Below, in pieces: positions 34,994-47,940 of a stretch of 64,000 nt of DNA (the first letter of the stretch is position 1; each line of letters begins with the position of its first letter). The notes beneath the pieces are model-generated. The model did no database searches and was not told where the DNA came from. It was given only the letters and a program-made list of their open reading frames with translations. The translations under genes and the position numbers were made by a program. The DNA comes from Topomyia yanbarensis (Eukaryota > Arthropoda > Insecta > Diptera > Culicidae). The stretch lies in the NCBI RefSeq assembly GCF_030247195.1, contig NC_080672.1:68489771-68553770 (forward strand). The letters are read 5' to 3'.

Positions 34994-37796
34994 TTTAAAT
35001 TGGTGTCACGCCAACTCAGGAACGTTGCCTTTCCATAAAGCCGCAGCTAGTTGTGCTGGTAGTTTACCAGTTTCACTGTTTTGAGGGCAACCCTCCAGTG
35101 TTCTGAACAATTACAAGTAGGGTTCTTCACCAAACTGAAGATATTTCCATTGTGCCTATCGATGCTGTCGGAAAAATACTCAATGTTTAGGGGTTTTAGT
35201 CACCTCAACAGTGATAACCTGCAGCCATTTAGCTGTGGGCCTGCTACACAGAATCCGATGATCTCGAGATATTCTTGATTAAAATTACAATCCCGGAACT
35301 TGGGTTTCGTTTGACTTGAGCTTATGGAGTTTTTGATCAATGCTCATCAAGTAGCTTTCAGATGTTTCAGACTGAAGGTATACGTAGGGTATCCATCCCG
35401 AGTGATGACGACCGAGCTCGAATTGCTCATTAATGCGGCATTCTAGGATCATGCCCCTTCATTCTTTCAGTTTAGTTCGTATAGCCACTATTGTTGGGCG
35501 TCTCGGTATCCCTGTAACGTTGTGGTTTAGTTAGTTGGAATTTTAACGAGCAAAAGTGCGCATTTGTGTTCTCAACAGCCATAGATAGCTCTACTTGACC
35601 ACTGTCCGATTACTCCCCTAGTCCAATTGAACAGTGGGCGAAAGAAGAAGTTTTCATCTTTCCAATCTTCTCTAAACTCATATTCACCATTCTTGTTGCT
35701 AGCAAAATAAAATCATCAAAGTCAGCCTGACAGGTAAGAACAAAAATACCATGAGGAATTATTTCCCGTAGGCCCGGTGATATTTGCCATCACTTTGAAT
35801 TTCAGTGCTAGTTTGACGAAGGCTACAATTTAAGTACCTCCTTCCCCGCTATTCATCCCAGGAACGGGTCGGGTCTTGGACTGAAGCAGAAATTTTACTG
35901 TTCGGGTAATTTAGCTTATTTAGCTGGTACGGCAGAAGGCTGAAAGCACCTAATCGATGGTGATCTAAGGAAAAAATGTTATCAATAGGTGCACGCGGTG
36001 GCATGAGATAGGAAACTTGAAAACACTGTATTACCGCACCGATTGACGATCAATTTTCAATCATTTATCTTAGTTCCAAAAGCTTCTATGAATATGTAGA
36101 AAGCAAAGCCGTTACGGAACTTGACGATTCCATATTTCGCCAGACTTCGGAGCCGACTGCAAGTGTTCAGGACCATTGCAGTGCTACGATACTGGTCATC
36201 ACTAATCTATGAATATGTACTGCATCCATGTACTATAGAGAAATTACAGGTTGCAAGAATCGGGATCGATAATTTTGAAGTAGAATACTTCCAACGAATC
36301 AAAGTTAACGGGCTTTTATGACTACTTATCATCTGATTCATTGAAATATGGGTGTTTTCTGGAACGGCTATTTTTAAATCCAAGACAATAAATCCAAATT
36401 CAAAATGACAAACTTTCGTCATAATTTACAGTAAAACCATGCAAGATGTTAACTGAAAAAGTTTCTAGATGCCGAAAATGTATGATCGGCACAATGTTTA
36501 AATCCAACATGACTGACCTATAAAACGGCCTTACCAAAGCGATGTATTTTAAGAAATCAAGCAATACATCACTTTTGGAGCGAGAATATCTCTAGAGCTC
36601 AACAACAGTTATTTGCTGTTTTCAAATTCGATATAAAGAACCTGATTATAACAAAGGTCATTGTTATAAAAAAACCGCAGTGTAAGTAAACTTAATCACC
36701 AAAAGTTCTTTTCACTGCTTTGAAGGTATTTCAAAAGTTCTTTTCACTGCTTTGAAGGCATACGTATAACTTTAAGCGGTTTCGAATATTGGATGTAGAT
36801 AACAACGTTTAGTTAATGAGGGTCATATAAAAAAATTTTACTTTTGCGCAAAGTAAATACCCCCGTTGACGGTATGTTAAGACATCTGCTCTTTAAACAA
36901 TCATAAATGTGTGTATCTTCATCATAAATCTTCAAAAATATTGTATTTTGTCTCTAGTATTTTTCATTCAATGAATCATAACGGAAGTTATGATTTTTTG
37001 AATGTTGAAAGTTTGAAAGTTGAATTTAGATCGATAATCTTTAAGTACAAACCACTAGCTCTATATACTTTCCCCAACTAAAAAACCAATCCTAGGGTGA
37101 AATCGACATGAAATCTAAAGTTTAGATTCGCTGTCTTGGATTTCAAAACGACCTTTTCACCTTTATATGTCCTTTGTGCAAGTGTATCTGTATACTGCAT
37201 TGTAGCTATTATCGAGTTAAGGATTTCAAAAGTTAATCTTTATTCAACCATATATTACATAGTTATCGATAATAAAACGTGATAAAATTTGCTCTGCTGA
37301 GTTTTACTCCGTGAGCTTGGATTTTGCGATGATGGTGGATATCAAATTTTCATGATGAAAGAGCCACTATCGTAATTTTAGATCCACGGAATACTTCAAA
37401 ATGATTGTTAGATTTGAGTTCTTATAAAAAATATCTTATGGCATGGTTGGAGCTGATACATTTTCATCAATATGGTATGATTTTTAATGTTTAATTTAAT
37501 GTTTTAATTTAAAATTAATCGTGATTTCAATTGTCTTTAAATGTTCCATCAAATTATCATTCTCTTGAAATCATTCATATGTAAATATATTGTATGATTT
37601 CAAATGATAGATCGTTATGAAAATAACGCTGTCTGGGAGTTCAAAATATATCATTTTTCAATCTATGACATCAATTTTTGTTTTTTGGACATTGTCCTCA
37701 TATGAAACATATCCATTATGTACGATTTCAATTCACGACTTTTAGACATATTTTGAATATTAAATCCATATTGCACACTTCTTTAACCCATTCATG
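34994..37796. other. no gene recognised; a short tandem duplication
   Basis: No supported coding region. Bases 36703-36760 hold a near-perfect tandem duplication of a 28-bp unit (TTCTTTTCACTGCTTTGAAG). Confidence 0.35.
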
Positions 37797-38307
37797 CTTA
37801 TGTTGTTTGTGGACAACAACAGCTATAACTTTTGATTGGGGCAAGATTTGCTCACAAAAACAAGTAAGGCTAATAATGTGACAATAAATAAATAAATTGC
37901 CTTTCATTTGATTACTAACAGTTATAAGGATCAGCTTCTAAAACTGAAGTTATTGCAATTAGTCTGATTGGATTCCAATGGAGCAGTGCTGCCAGGGGCA
38001 GTTTACGATAATGACGAGAAATGATTTTTTCATATATCTTCGTTATTGTTCAATATTATTGAAAACTGATAAAACTTATCAATTTAGAGTACCTTTGGCT
38101 ACGTTTTTCACGTAAGTGGACTATTGTAAATATTCTAGGAGAATTGTATTGAGCATTGGAAGGTAAAAATTGAGCAGCTTCTAGCACTGCGGGGTTAGCA
38201 CCTATCTTTATGAAAAATGGCTTTTCATGTTTTTTGACCAAACTGCTTTCAAGAAGAAATAGTTTTGAAATCCTATGAGCACTAGAAAAAAGTTGGGCAT
38301 GAAAGGG
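37797..38307. mobile_element. piggyBac-like MITE, TTAA target
   Basis: TTAA lies at 37793-37796 and 38308-38311. The ends CCCATTCATGCTTATGTT and AAGTTGGGCATGAAAGGG are imperfect inverted repeats. The length is 511 bp with no transposase. TTAA specificity points to piggyBac. Confidence 0.65.
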
Positions 38308-38311
38308 TTAA

Positions 38312-38839
38312 AATAAATCATCATGAAATGGCGATTTGAAATCAGTCATTGAGGATATCAAATTGGCGACGAACATCGTTTTTCGATACAGGTAAGACGC
38401 CTGAAGACAATTACCGAAAAATACTCAATATCATATCCACAGGTAATTCTTGAAGAATTTTCATTAAAAATACTGGCATCACTAGTGCACCAGATAAACA
38501 TCAACCCGAATACACAATCACAACACAACCAGGTTTGGTTTCGTATTTTTTATTGCAGACACTTCTTAATCATGTCCAAATTAGATCATTTTTGACGAAA
38601 GCTTCCCAATTTACACCTAGGGCAAGTGACCCATGTACATTTTCAAACTTTTTTAAAAATGTGGAGAGGTCTAATGCACATGGCAATCATTTTAATTTGG
38701 AACTCTTTCACCACGTGGTACTAGAGTACATTTGAAATAATACATTTTGAACATGTTTTATCTGGTGATCTTGATTTCCTAGAAGATTCACGTACTCAGC
38801 GAAGTTGTGTAGAAGGATGCATACACTACCCGTCTATAG
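38312..38839. other. no feature recognised
   Basis: AT-rich sequence without supported features. Confidence 0.3.
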
Positions 38840-39186
38840 TGTACGCCGGGAGTTTAATTTTGTTGTTATTAAATTCGACCCCGTGTTGCATGTTGTTCTT
38901 TGCAATGTAGTTTTCTGTTAGTGCTAAACTTCTAAACGTAATCAACCCAGTTTTTCACGTGGTGTAGCATAATGTACGTAGCTTCCGCTAGGTAGAGCTC
39001 CATTTTAACTTTAACTAATTGTTCTACCTCTTGAAGTGCGGGTCTAACACGAGTTTTATTAAAGTTGATCGAAATTGTGTTATCCCGTAGCACGGGCACT
39101 TTTATTTCCTTTGGATGACTCATTTGAGTGCACATCTGGGGCCAACGATACAATACTGTTTGCGCACTGTCTATAGAACAAAGCAC
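38840..39186 (-). pseudogene. fragment of a mosquito LINE/retroelement gag-like protein
   Basis: On the minus strand, a frame reads ...INFNKTRVRPALQEVEQLVK, a helical 'VKMELYLAE' stretch and 'MLHHVKN'. After a frame change it reads '...KNNMQHGVEFNNNKIKLPAY'. This order resembles the N-terminal domain of gag-like ORF1 proteins common in mosquito retroelements; the family is given from general recollection. It lacks zinc knuckles and any downstream RT, so it is a relic. Confidence 0.4.
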
Positions 39187-39415
39187 TGCAGCTTGCCTTA
39201 CTGGTGCATATAGTGTAGCGATTTTTATTTGCTTTTGCTTTGCGTGAGGTCAGAAGGTAGACTGGACGTAAATGCTTTGTTCGCAGCACTTTTAGAACGA
39301 TATATGGCGTATATTTTTCTGATGTGATAAAGTTGTTATCCCGCATATTTGAAAAGTTATGAATTACACGGTGCTACAGTGATTTTATACTTTTTAAGAG
39401 ACGTAGTACAGGTTG

Positions 39416-40440
39416 TAGATCTCATCAAATGCAACACAAAACAATGTATGAAAAATGTTGTATACCCTCAAAATTTCGATTTATAGTATAAAAACGATTT
39501 TTCGAAACTTTCGACACTAAATATTTTTTTACGCGGTCATTTTTCAACCGATTTTAAATTTTTTAAGTGTTTTGGAAAGAGAAACCTTTCCAACGATATG
39601 CAATGTTACGTCCTTTTGTTAAAAATACTATGCGGTTTTGGGACAACAATGTAAAAGTTACCATTGTTTTGCCGTTTTTTCAGTAAAAATATAAAAATTG
39701 CTCAACATTTTTTTCAAAGAACGTCTTTTTTTTCAATAAAAATTTAAAGCGAACATTCAATTCTGCATCCAACCACCTAATTTTGATCAAAATCGGTTGA
39801 AAAATGGCTGAGTTATTATTTTTTCCAAATTAGAAACCTGCTCGCATGAACTCTTAAGGGGTTAGTGAGGTATTGTCTCGCGCTATAAGATGCTATCATT
39901 ATATCTTCCGTTATTTTATCCAATTTTATGTTTAAAGTTCACACACATACTTTTGAATGTATAAAAAATCGTTTTTTTTTTTGAAAATGTTATATGAGAC
40001 TGTCCCCTTAAAAGTTCATGGGAGCATGTTTCTAATTTGGAAAAAAATAATAACTCTGCCATTTTTCAACGAATTTTGATCATAAATAGGTCGTTAGATG
40101 CGAAATTTAATTCTCCCTAAATTTCTAATTAAACGAAGACGCTTCCAAATAAAAATGTTGAGTAATTTTCATATCTTTATTGAAAAAATATTAAAATAAT
40201 TGGTAACCTTCAGATTGTTGTCACCAATCCGCATAACAAATGAACATAACATAGCATATCGTTGGAAAGGTTATTTTTCTTCTTTCCAAAACACTCAAAA
40301 AAAAACAGCTGGAAAATGACCGCGTAAAAATTTTTTGGTTCCAAAAGTTCCGAAAAAACAATTTTTTGATATAAATCAAGATTTTGAGGGTATATTAAAT
40401 TCATCAAACGTGGGTTTGTGTCGTATTTGACCAGACGTAC
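39416..40440. mobile_element. 1-kb fold-back element
   Basis: The left arm (about 39416-39861) and right arm (about 40005-40440) are imperfect inverted copies. Paired landmarks are TACCCTCAAAAT, TTTTTACGCGGTCATTTT, AGTGTTTTGGAAAG and CCAAATTAGAAAC with their complements. The central ~140 bp is unpaired. There is no coding capacity. Confidence 0.65.
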
Positions 40441-40941
40441 ATCCTTTACTATATCACTTTAAAAGTACATCCAATTATTTTTATTTTGTAGCACCGGTTA
40501 CTTGTGTTGAAAATATGCACCATTTTTAAAAATTAAAAGTATTTTTTAAAGAAAGTCTCGAAGTTTTTTCTTTAAGAATTAACAAAGTTCAAATTTTTCA
40601 AATGAAAAAGACATATTGAAAATGCATTAGCAATCCTAGAAGATATATAGCTTTCATTCGTTTTCGAGCTCTCCATCGAGACAGAGGTTGTTTTTTCTAG
40701 TCCGTAGTGCTGTGTGAGGCGATAAAGAATAGTTTTAATCCGCATTCAAGGTTATTTTGCCAGTTCGGTTCGGTCCTCAGTCTTTTGTTCGCGTGTGAGG
40801 ATTAAACAATAGCCAGCTGTATAAGCTGGATCGGTTCGTCGTTGGACACCAGTTTAAAGCTAAGTGGTTTTTGTCTTTTGTAACACATTTATTGCTTTCT
40901 TCCGTCTGCGCGGGCGCTGACCCCGTGCGTTGACGTTTTCT

Positions 40942-42042
40942 ATGGTTCCCTCTCCGGATGGTCAAATGGAAGTTGAATCGGGTTCAACTTGTAAGGCTCC
41001 CCCCCGGCCCAAATGCTATCCAGAACTCTCAACTGGTCCATTTGTGGTCTTCTTTCGGCCCAAGACTAAATCACTGAATCTTCTTCAGATTTCTAGAGAC
41101 CTGACGGAACGGTTCTCGGCTGTGACCGAAATTTCAAAGGTCCGCTCGGACAAGATAAGGGTGTTGCTAGCCAACTCAAAGCAGGCAAACGATATTGCTT
41201 GCTGTGAGCACTTTACGCGGGATTATAACGTGTATATTCCGGCGGTAAGAGTACAATCCGAAGGCGTCGTAACCGATGAGAGTTTGACGTGCGAGGATCT
41301 GCTGAAGTACGGGGTTGGCCGATTCAGAGACCGCTTACTCCAGCCAGTTAAAATACTTGAGTGCAAACGTTTGCACTCAGTAGTAGTTGCGGGGGATGGT
41401 TCAAAAACGTACCCCCAATCAAACTCTTATCGGGTGACCTTCGCTGGTACCGCTTTGCCAAATTTCGTCCTCTTGCACAGGGTTCGTCTGCCTGTGCGTC
41501 TGTTTGTGCCGCGGGTCATGAATTGCACAAAGTGTAAACAACTGGGTCACACAGCCACCCATTGTAGCAATAAGGCCCGCTGTGGAAAATGCGGGGAGAA
41601 TCATCTAGATGATTCGTGCAGTAAGCAAGCCGAAAAGTGTCCTTACTGTGCGGAGAGTCTGCATGATATCTCGGCATGTCCCGCGTACAAACTACGCGGG
41701 GATAAACTGAAACGTTCCCTTGCGGGACGATCCAAACATTCTTTCGCAGAAATGTTAAAGAATGCTACGCTACCATCCTCAGCAAACATCTATACTCACT
41801 TGCCTCCTGACGAGGGCGAGACATCAAAAATCCCAAGTGTTCCTTTGTTTCAGTTCGAGAGTAATCACAGCACTGGAATTATAAAACTCTCGGACATAGT
41901 GGAGTGGATAATAAAAACTTTCAATATTACTGATCCTATTAAAAGTCTTATGTTAGCTTTTCTCCCTACAGTGAGAACATTTTTGAAGCAGTTGACTGCT
42001 AAATGGCCCCTCCTCTCAGCGATTGTATCCTTCGATGGCTAA
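40942..42042 (+). CDS. LINE ORF1, gag-like RNA-binding protein with three zinc knuckles
   Basis: ORF1 protein packages the element RNA into ribonucleoprotein particles. The ATG at 40942 is chosen because it is conserved in the second copy; the frame is open from 40930 but without another ATG. The 366-residue product has an N-terminal single-strand-binding-like domain and, from about residue 195 to 255, three knuckles: CTKCKQLGHTATHC, CGKCGENHLDDSC and CPYCAESLHDISAC. Compared with the 50412-51044 copy it lacks about 200 bp (some 65-70 residues) between DEGE and TSKIP, an in-frame deletion. Its stop codon overlaps the ORF2 start in ATGGCTAA. Confidence 0.85.
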   Translation: MVPSPDGQMEVESGSTCKAPPRPKCYPELSTGPFVVFFRPKTKSLNLLQISRDLTERFSAVTEISKVRSDKIRVLLANSKQANDIACCEHFTRDYNVYIPAVRVQSEGVVTDESLTCEDLLKYGVGRFRDRLLQPVKILECKRLHSVVVAGDGSKTYPQSNSYRVTFAGTALPNFVLLHRVRLPVRLFVPRVMNCTKCKQLGHTATHCSNKARCGKCGENHLDDSCSKQAEKCPYCAESLHDISACPAYKLRGDKLKRSLAGRSKHSFAEMLKNATLPSSANIYTHLPPDEGETSKIPSVPLFQFESNHSTGIIKLSDIVEWIIKTFNITDPIKSLMLAFLPTVRTFLKQLTAKWPLLSAIVSFDG

Positions 42043-45000
42043 CTCATCGAACGAGGTCACGGATTTGATCACTGTTCTACAGTGGAATTGCAGAAGTATC
42101 ATCCCGAATAATTTGAGTTGCGATGCATTTGCATTATGTGAAACTTGGTTCACTTCCGACATCGATCTCAACTTCCACGACTTTAATATTATTCGCCTGG
42201 ATCGAGACACCCCCTATGGAGGAGTGCTTTTGGGGATCAAAAAGTGCTATTCCTTCTACAGAATTAACCTTCCCTCGATAACAGGTATTGAAGTTGTCGC
42301 TTGTCAAGTAACAACCAAAGGCAAAAGCCTTTGCATAGCTTCCATATATATTCCCCCAACACCGCGGTTGGGCACCGACGGCTACAAGACATCTTAGAAT
42401 CCCTGCCAGCACCGCGACTAGTTTTAGGAGACTTCAACTCTCACGGTACAGCATGGGGTTGCCTCTATGATGATAACCGGTCTTCCTTAATTCATGATCT
42501 TTGCGATAACTTCAATTTGACAATTTTAAACACGGGTGAAATGACACGGATTCCTGCTCCTCCAGCGCGCCCGAGCGCCTTAGACTTGTCCCTTTGCTCA
42601 ACATCGCTGCGGTTAAATTGCACGTGGAAGGTAATTCCTGATCCCCACGGCAGCGACCATCTGCCGATTGTAGTCTCAATCAATAACGGTTCAAGGCCAT
42701 TGAAATCAATCAATATTTCGTATGACCTCACACGAAATATCGATTGGAAGAGCTATGCTGCCGCGATATCCGACAACATCGAATCTACCCAAGAACTTCC
42801 TCCGGAGGAAGAGTACAGTTTTTTGGCTGGCTTGATTCTCGACAGCGCGAATCAAGCTCAGACTAGGCCAGTACCCGGCGCGAACATACAAAAACGTTCT
42901 CCCAATCCCTGGTGGGATAAAGAGTGCTCAGACGTGTACGCAGAGAAGGTCGCCGCGTTTAAGACCTTCCGGAACGACGGGTTACCCGCTAGTTTTCGAC
43001 AGTACGCGACGTTAGACAAGCGAATGAAGAGTTTGATGAAAGCCAAAAAACGCGGTTATTGGCGCCGGTTCGTCGACGGATTAACGAGAGAAACATCGAT
43101 GAGCACTCTTTGGGGAACAGCCCGACGTATGCGAAATCGAAACAGTACTAATGAGAGCGTGGAATATTCAAACCGTTGGATATTCGATTTCGCCAAGAAG
43201 GTTTGTCCGGATTCCGCCCCGGCACAGAAGATTTACCGCGCCGCGTCTCCTCACGATAGCGCGAACGAAACACCTTTTTCGATGGTGGAGTTCTCACTTG
43301 CTCTCTTGTCGTGTAACAATAAAGCTCCGGGGCCAGACAGAATCAAATTCAACTTGTTGAAGAATCTGCCTGACTCTGCCAAGAGACGCTTGTTGAACTT
43401 ATTTAATAAGTTTCTCGAGGCTAACATTGTCCCACTCGATTGGAGACAAGTGAAGGTCATCGCCATCCAAAAACCAGGAAAACCAGCCTCCGACCACAAT
43501 TCGTATCGACCGATCGCAATGCTATCTTGTATCCGAAAGTTGTTCGAGAAAATGATCCTATCCCGCCTCGACAATTGGGTCGAAGCAAATGGCTTACTGT
43601 CAGATACACAATTTGGTTTTCGCAAGGGCAAAGGGACGAACGATTGTCTTGCGTTGCTCTCAACTGAAATTCAAATGGCCTATGCTAGCAAAGAGCAGAT
43701 GGCATCAGTGTTCCTAGATATTAAGGGGGCTTTTGATTCAGTTTCGATCAACATTCTTTCAGAGAAGCTGCACCAGCATGGTCTTTCAGCGACTTTAAAC
43801 AACTTTTTACTAAACTTGTTGTCGGAAAAGCACATGCATTTTTCGCATGGTGACTTATCGACATCACGATTTAGCTACATGGGCCTTCCCCAGGGCTCAT
43901 GTCTAAGCCCCCTTTTATACAATTTCTATGTCAACGACATTGATGAATGTCTTGACAATTCCTGCACGTTAAGGCAACTTGCAGACGATGGCGTGGTGTC
44001 TGTTACGGGACCCAAAGCTGTCGATCTACAAGGACCATTACAGAATACCCTGGACAATTTGTCTGCTTGGGCTATTAAGCTGGGTATCGAATTCTCCACG
44101 GAGAAAACTGAGCTAGTTGTATTTTCAAGGAAGCGTGAACCAGCACAACTACAGCTCCTATTAATGGGTCAAACTATCGCTCAGGTCTTCACAGTAAAAT
44201 ATCTAGGGGTCTGGTTCGACTCGAAAGGTACTTGGGGATGCCATATTCGGTATCTGAAACAGAAATGCCAGCAAAGGATCAACTTTCTTCGTACAATAAC
44301 CGGAACATGGTGGGGTGCCCACCCAGGAGACCTAATTAGGTTGTATCAAACAACGATACTGTCGGTAATGGAATACGGATGCTTCTGCTTTCGCTCCGCC
44401 GCGAACATACATTTCATCAAACTCGAAAGAATTCAGTATCGTTGTTTGCGTATCGCCTTAGGGTGCATGCAGTCGACCCACACGATGAGTCTCGAAGTGC
44501 TGTCGGGCGTTCTCCCGTTGAAAAATCGATTTTGGGAACTCTCATATCGATTGCTCATTCGATGCGATATCTTGAACCCGGTGGTGATTGAAAATTTCGA
44601 AAGGCTTGTTGAGCTCAATTCTCAGACCCGTTTCATGTCCCTGTACTTTGACTACATGGCGCAGAATATTAACCCTTCTTCTTACAATCCCAACCGTGTG
44701 CATTTCATAAATACTTCTGAATCTACTGTTTTCTTCGACACATCCATGAAAGACGAGATTAGTGGAATTCCGGACCACATACGCCCACAAGTGGTTCCAA
44801 ACATTTTTTATAATAAATTCCGAGAAGTCGACTGTTCTAAGATGTTTTATACTGGCGGATCAAACCTCGAAGGGTCCACTGGCTTCGGTATTTTCAATCA
44901 AAAGTTCACCGCCTCCTACAAACTCAGTGACCCTGCTTCAGTTTACGCCGCAGAACTAGCTGCCATTCAGTATACCCTTGGAGTCATTGAAACATTACCC

Positions 45001-45693
45001 GCAGGCCATTACTTCATCGTTTCGGATAGCCTCAGTTCCATTGACGCTATTCGCTCGATGAAACATGGAAAGCACTCCTCGTATTTTTTGGGGAAAATAC
45101 GGGAGCTACTGAGTGCTTTATCTGACAACTCTTTCCAGATTACCTTGGTATGGGTCCCTTCTCATTGCTCCATTCCGGGCAATGAGAAGGCAGACTCCTT
45201 AGCTAAGGTGGGTGCCTTAGAAGGAGACGTTTACGAAAGACCAATTTGCTTCAGCGAATTTTTCAGTATTACTCATCAGAGAACCCTCGAAAGTTGGCAA
45301 ACTTCGTGGAGCAGTGGAGAGCTGGGAAGGTGGCTACATTCGATAATCCCTAAGGTATCGACGAAACCTTGGTTCAAGGGGATGGATGTGGGTCGTGACT
45401 TCATTCGTGTGATGTCCCGACTCATGGCAAACCATTACACGCTGGATGCACATCTCCGGCGTATTGGGCTCGTGGATAGTGGTATCTGCGCTTGTGGCGA
45501 CGGCTATCACGACATCGAGCACATTGTCTGGGCGTGCACCGAGTATAGTTCCGCTAGGTCTCGGCTAATGGATACCCTGCGGGCCCGAGGAAGACCAACC
45601 AACGTCCCGGTTCGAGATGTGCTGGCAAGCCGCGATGTCCTCTATATGTCCCTTTTATACACCTTTGTGAAAACCATCAATATACAAGTCTAA
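42035..45693 (+). pseudogene. LINE ORF2 (endonuclease-RT-RNase H) with frameshift
   Basis: ORF2 nicks target DNA and copies the RNA there. The ATG at 42035 overlaps the end of ORF1. The APE-type endonuclease shows LQWNCRS, ALCETW, IASIYIPP, LGDFNSHG and SDHLPIV. The frame changes by one base in a C5 run at 42353-42357, so IASIYIPP and GDFN lie in different frames; a single-base loss explains it. The QWN-to-CETW spacing is about 10 residues shorter than usual. RT motifs are intact: FLDIKGAFD (~43710), GLPQGSCLSP (~43885), LADDG (~43978, Leu in place of the common Tyr). In RNase H the expected first catalytic Asp is Gly (YTGGSN, ~44850), while AAELAAIQ, SDSLSSIDA and HCSIPGNEKAD remain. A C-terminal CACGDGYHDIEHIVWAC knuckle is present. 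Confidence 0.88.
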
Positions 45694-46522
45694 CTGCCCC
45701 TTGTTATTTTCCTTATCATTCTCAGAACCCTCTTCCACCTGTATCAAAGCATCTGTATCGAATGAGCCAACAAACACGGGACCTACGGCACGAAAATAAC
45801 ACGCTTAACTCGAAATGTAGCCGATCCACATCTGAGCCGTACTACGAAATCGTCTGGAAAAACCCCTGCCATCTTGAGGAGGGCCACCCGGCGTCCCAGT
45901 ACATGATTCCCCTGATGAAGGCCACCCGAGTTTGTGATCCATCCGTTGATCTCACGATGCCTGAAACTGAAATAATTTTCTCTCCCTGCCATCTTTGTCT
46001 ACCCTCCCTCCCCTAACTCTTATATCCAGAAGTAACACCCCTACCCCCCCCCCCCCCCCAATATCATCACGAAGCATTTAGCTCTTCTTGTCTCTTCTAG
46101 TTTTAACTATTATATTGTATAATCTCGTTGAAAATGCCCAAATCTACTACCCACAAAAAATAACTATAATTACGAATCTTTACAAAATTCAATCATGTCC
46201 TCTAGTTATTCCTAGTTTTAAGTTAGTCGTAAAAAATTGTCCCCCTTAGTTAAACATTATTTGCTCCAATTATCTCACTGATAAAAATGTCAAACCATAT
46301 TGCCACAAAAACTAAATGACCCCCCTAATCTTACGAAAATAATATTATCCCCTTGTGTATATATATAAGATAGCTATAAAATCGCATTAGCTTCATTTAA
46401 AAAAAAATCAATATGTAATCCCCTAGTTTTAAGCAATTTAAAATGTAAAACAAAACAAAATTGGCACCTTTAAGCTAACGCAACGTGCCCTATCAAATAA
46501 ACGATTTGAATAAAAAAAAAAA
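45694..46522 (+). other. LINE 3' UTR and poly(A) tail
   Basis: Non-coding, with a long C homopolymer near 46042-46059, an AATAAA-type context just before the end, and A11 at 46512-46522. Confidence 0.75.
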
Positions 46523-46536
46523 AGATATATAGCTTT

Positions 46537-47940
46537 GAAGAAAATATCTTTTGTTTTAAAAATTGTTGTTGTAAATGTTCTGAAAATCTCCTGAACAAAG
46601 TATTTGCGAGTGTTTAACACATCAAAATATATTAAAATAAAACAAAGAGCCACCCTACCATTAGAGATTGCTATATAGTTTATTCAGTAAAGTTGCTTTA
46701 ATTTAATTGTATTATACTTTGTAGAACATTACGTAGATTAATTTCATATATCTATATAGCTGATACTTTGAATACCACCCTGACAAGGACCACCCTAATT
46801 GAACTAATTTTAAAAAAAGTACCAGTTTGGACGGAAAAAGTGTTGTCTTCCTAAATACGGCTTCGGGACCATAGTGCAGTGCAATTGGAAACTCTGCTAT
46901 GCCACTTTACATGTGGCTTTGCTGGCTTCTGTATGCGAATGGATCAGGTCAGAGGTGATCACACATATCCAGTTCTGGTCCAAAAAACAACTTTTGGTCT
47001 TTGTTAATTTTTTTGTAAAAATTCGTTCATTTTACCAAGGTGCTTGTCAGTATTAGAAAGATTTTCGTGTATTTCATCGAAGAATTCATAATAGGCCTCC
47101 GAAAATCGTTTCGTGAATTCCACGAAAAACTCTAATAAATATAAAAGTGTCTACGAAATATTCATCATATCTACTGAAAATTCGTAAGTTTTGCGAAAGC
47201 TTTCTATACGAAAACAAAGCAGATTTAAGAATTTATTATCTCAGGATATTGATTCTCTGTTGTAAGAAAGATGAATAGCGAAGTTGAAACCTGGGGTGGT
47301 CGCACAAATTCAAAATCACCAGTGGTAAACAAATCGGTTACAGTATAATTGTGCAAAGTAAAAGCACCCAAACATGTATCTATAATACTCTGCAGGTTTT
47401 AGTTAAACATTATTGTATTCATCAGAATTTATAAATATTAATTTCATTCATAGATACACTGAGTGAAAAAAAATATGTCAGAGAACTAACGAGTTTACCA
47501 AAACCATCCGTGGCGACATAAAGTCAAAAAATCCTGGGTATATATTGCCCTAGATTCCGAAGATTTTGAAATCCAATTGAATCGAACGCTTTATCTTTAA
47601 ATTTGATTTCCATATTCTTACAACAACAAAAATAATTAAAAAGCAAGCCATGAATTAAGTTGAAACATGTAGTGTTTTCGTTTTTTTCTTGGTGCTACAC
47701 GGGTGTAGTGCAAAGAAAGAGATAGACTGATTACACCCAAGTTTGAATGAGTGTAGCACCGACTCCACCGGTGTAGTACACTATCAAAAACAAAAATGCC
47801 AATAGTGATGCTTCATGTAATTTGATACATCAATTTCCTTTGTGTGATTTCCACAATAATTCTCTCGAGCAGGCAACAGCAATTATCAAGACGATGGGAG
47901 CAACCCATGAATTGATCATTCAAGTAGAAGCAAACATCAA
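46537..47940. other. no gene recognised
   Basis: AT-rich sequence. A GGTGCTACAC/GTGTAGCACC pair at about 47692-47760 forms a weak inverted repeat. Nothing else is supported. Confidence 0.3.

Larger units (their letters stand above)
40655..46522 (+). mobile_element. full-length I-superfamily non-LTR retrotransposon (LINE)
   Basis: The element consists of a 5' UTR (40655-40941), ORF1, ORF2 (endonuclease, reverse transcriptase, RNase H), an ~820-bp 3' UTR and a poly(A) end (46512-46522). An exact 14-bp duplication AGATATATAGCTTT (40641-40654 and 46523-46536) flanks it, showing complete insertion by target-primed reverse transcription. The 5' end is confirmed by a second copy whose sequence starts at the same CATTCGTTTTCGAG (59523, minus strand). 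RNase H after the RT and three CCHC knuckles in ORF1 place it in the I/Loner/Outcast group; the exact clade is uncertain. Despite perfect borders it carries several coding lesions. Confidence 0.9.

Noticed and set aside
35000..36130. Possible degraded BEL/Pao-type polyprotein on the minus strand
   Set aside because: Only short, frame-hopping stretches could be imagined; no catalytic or zinc motif was found.
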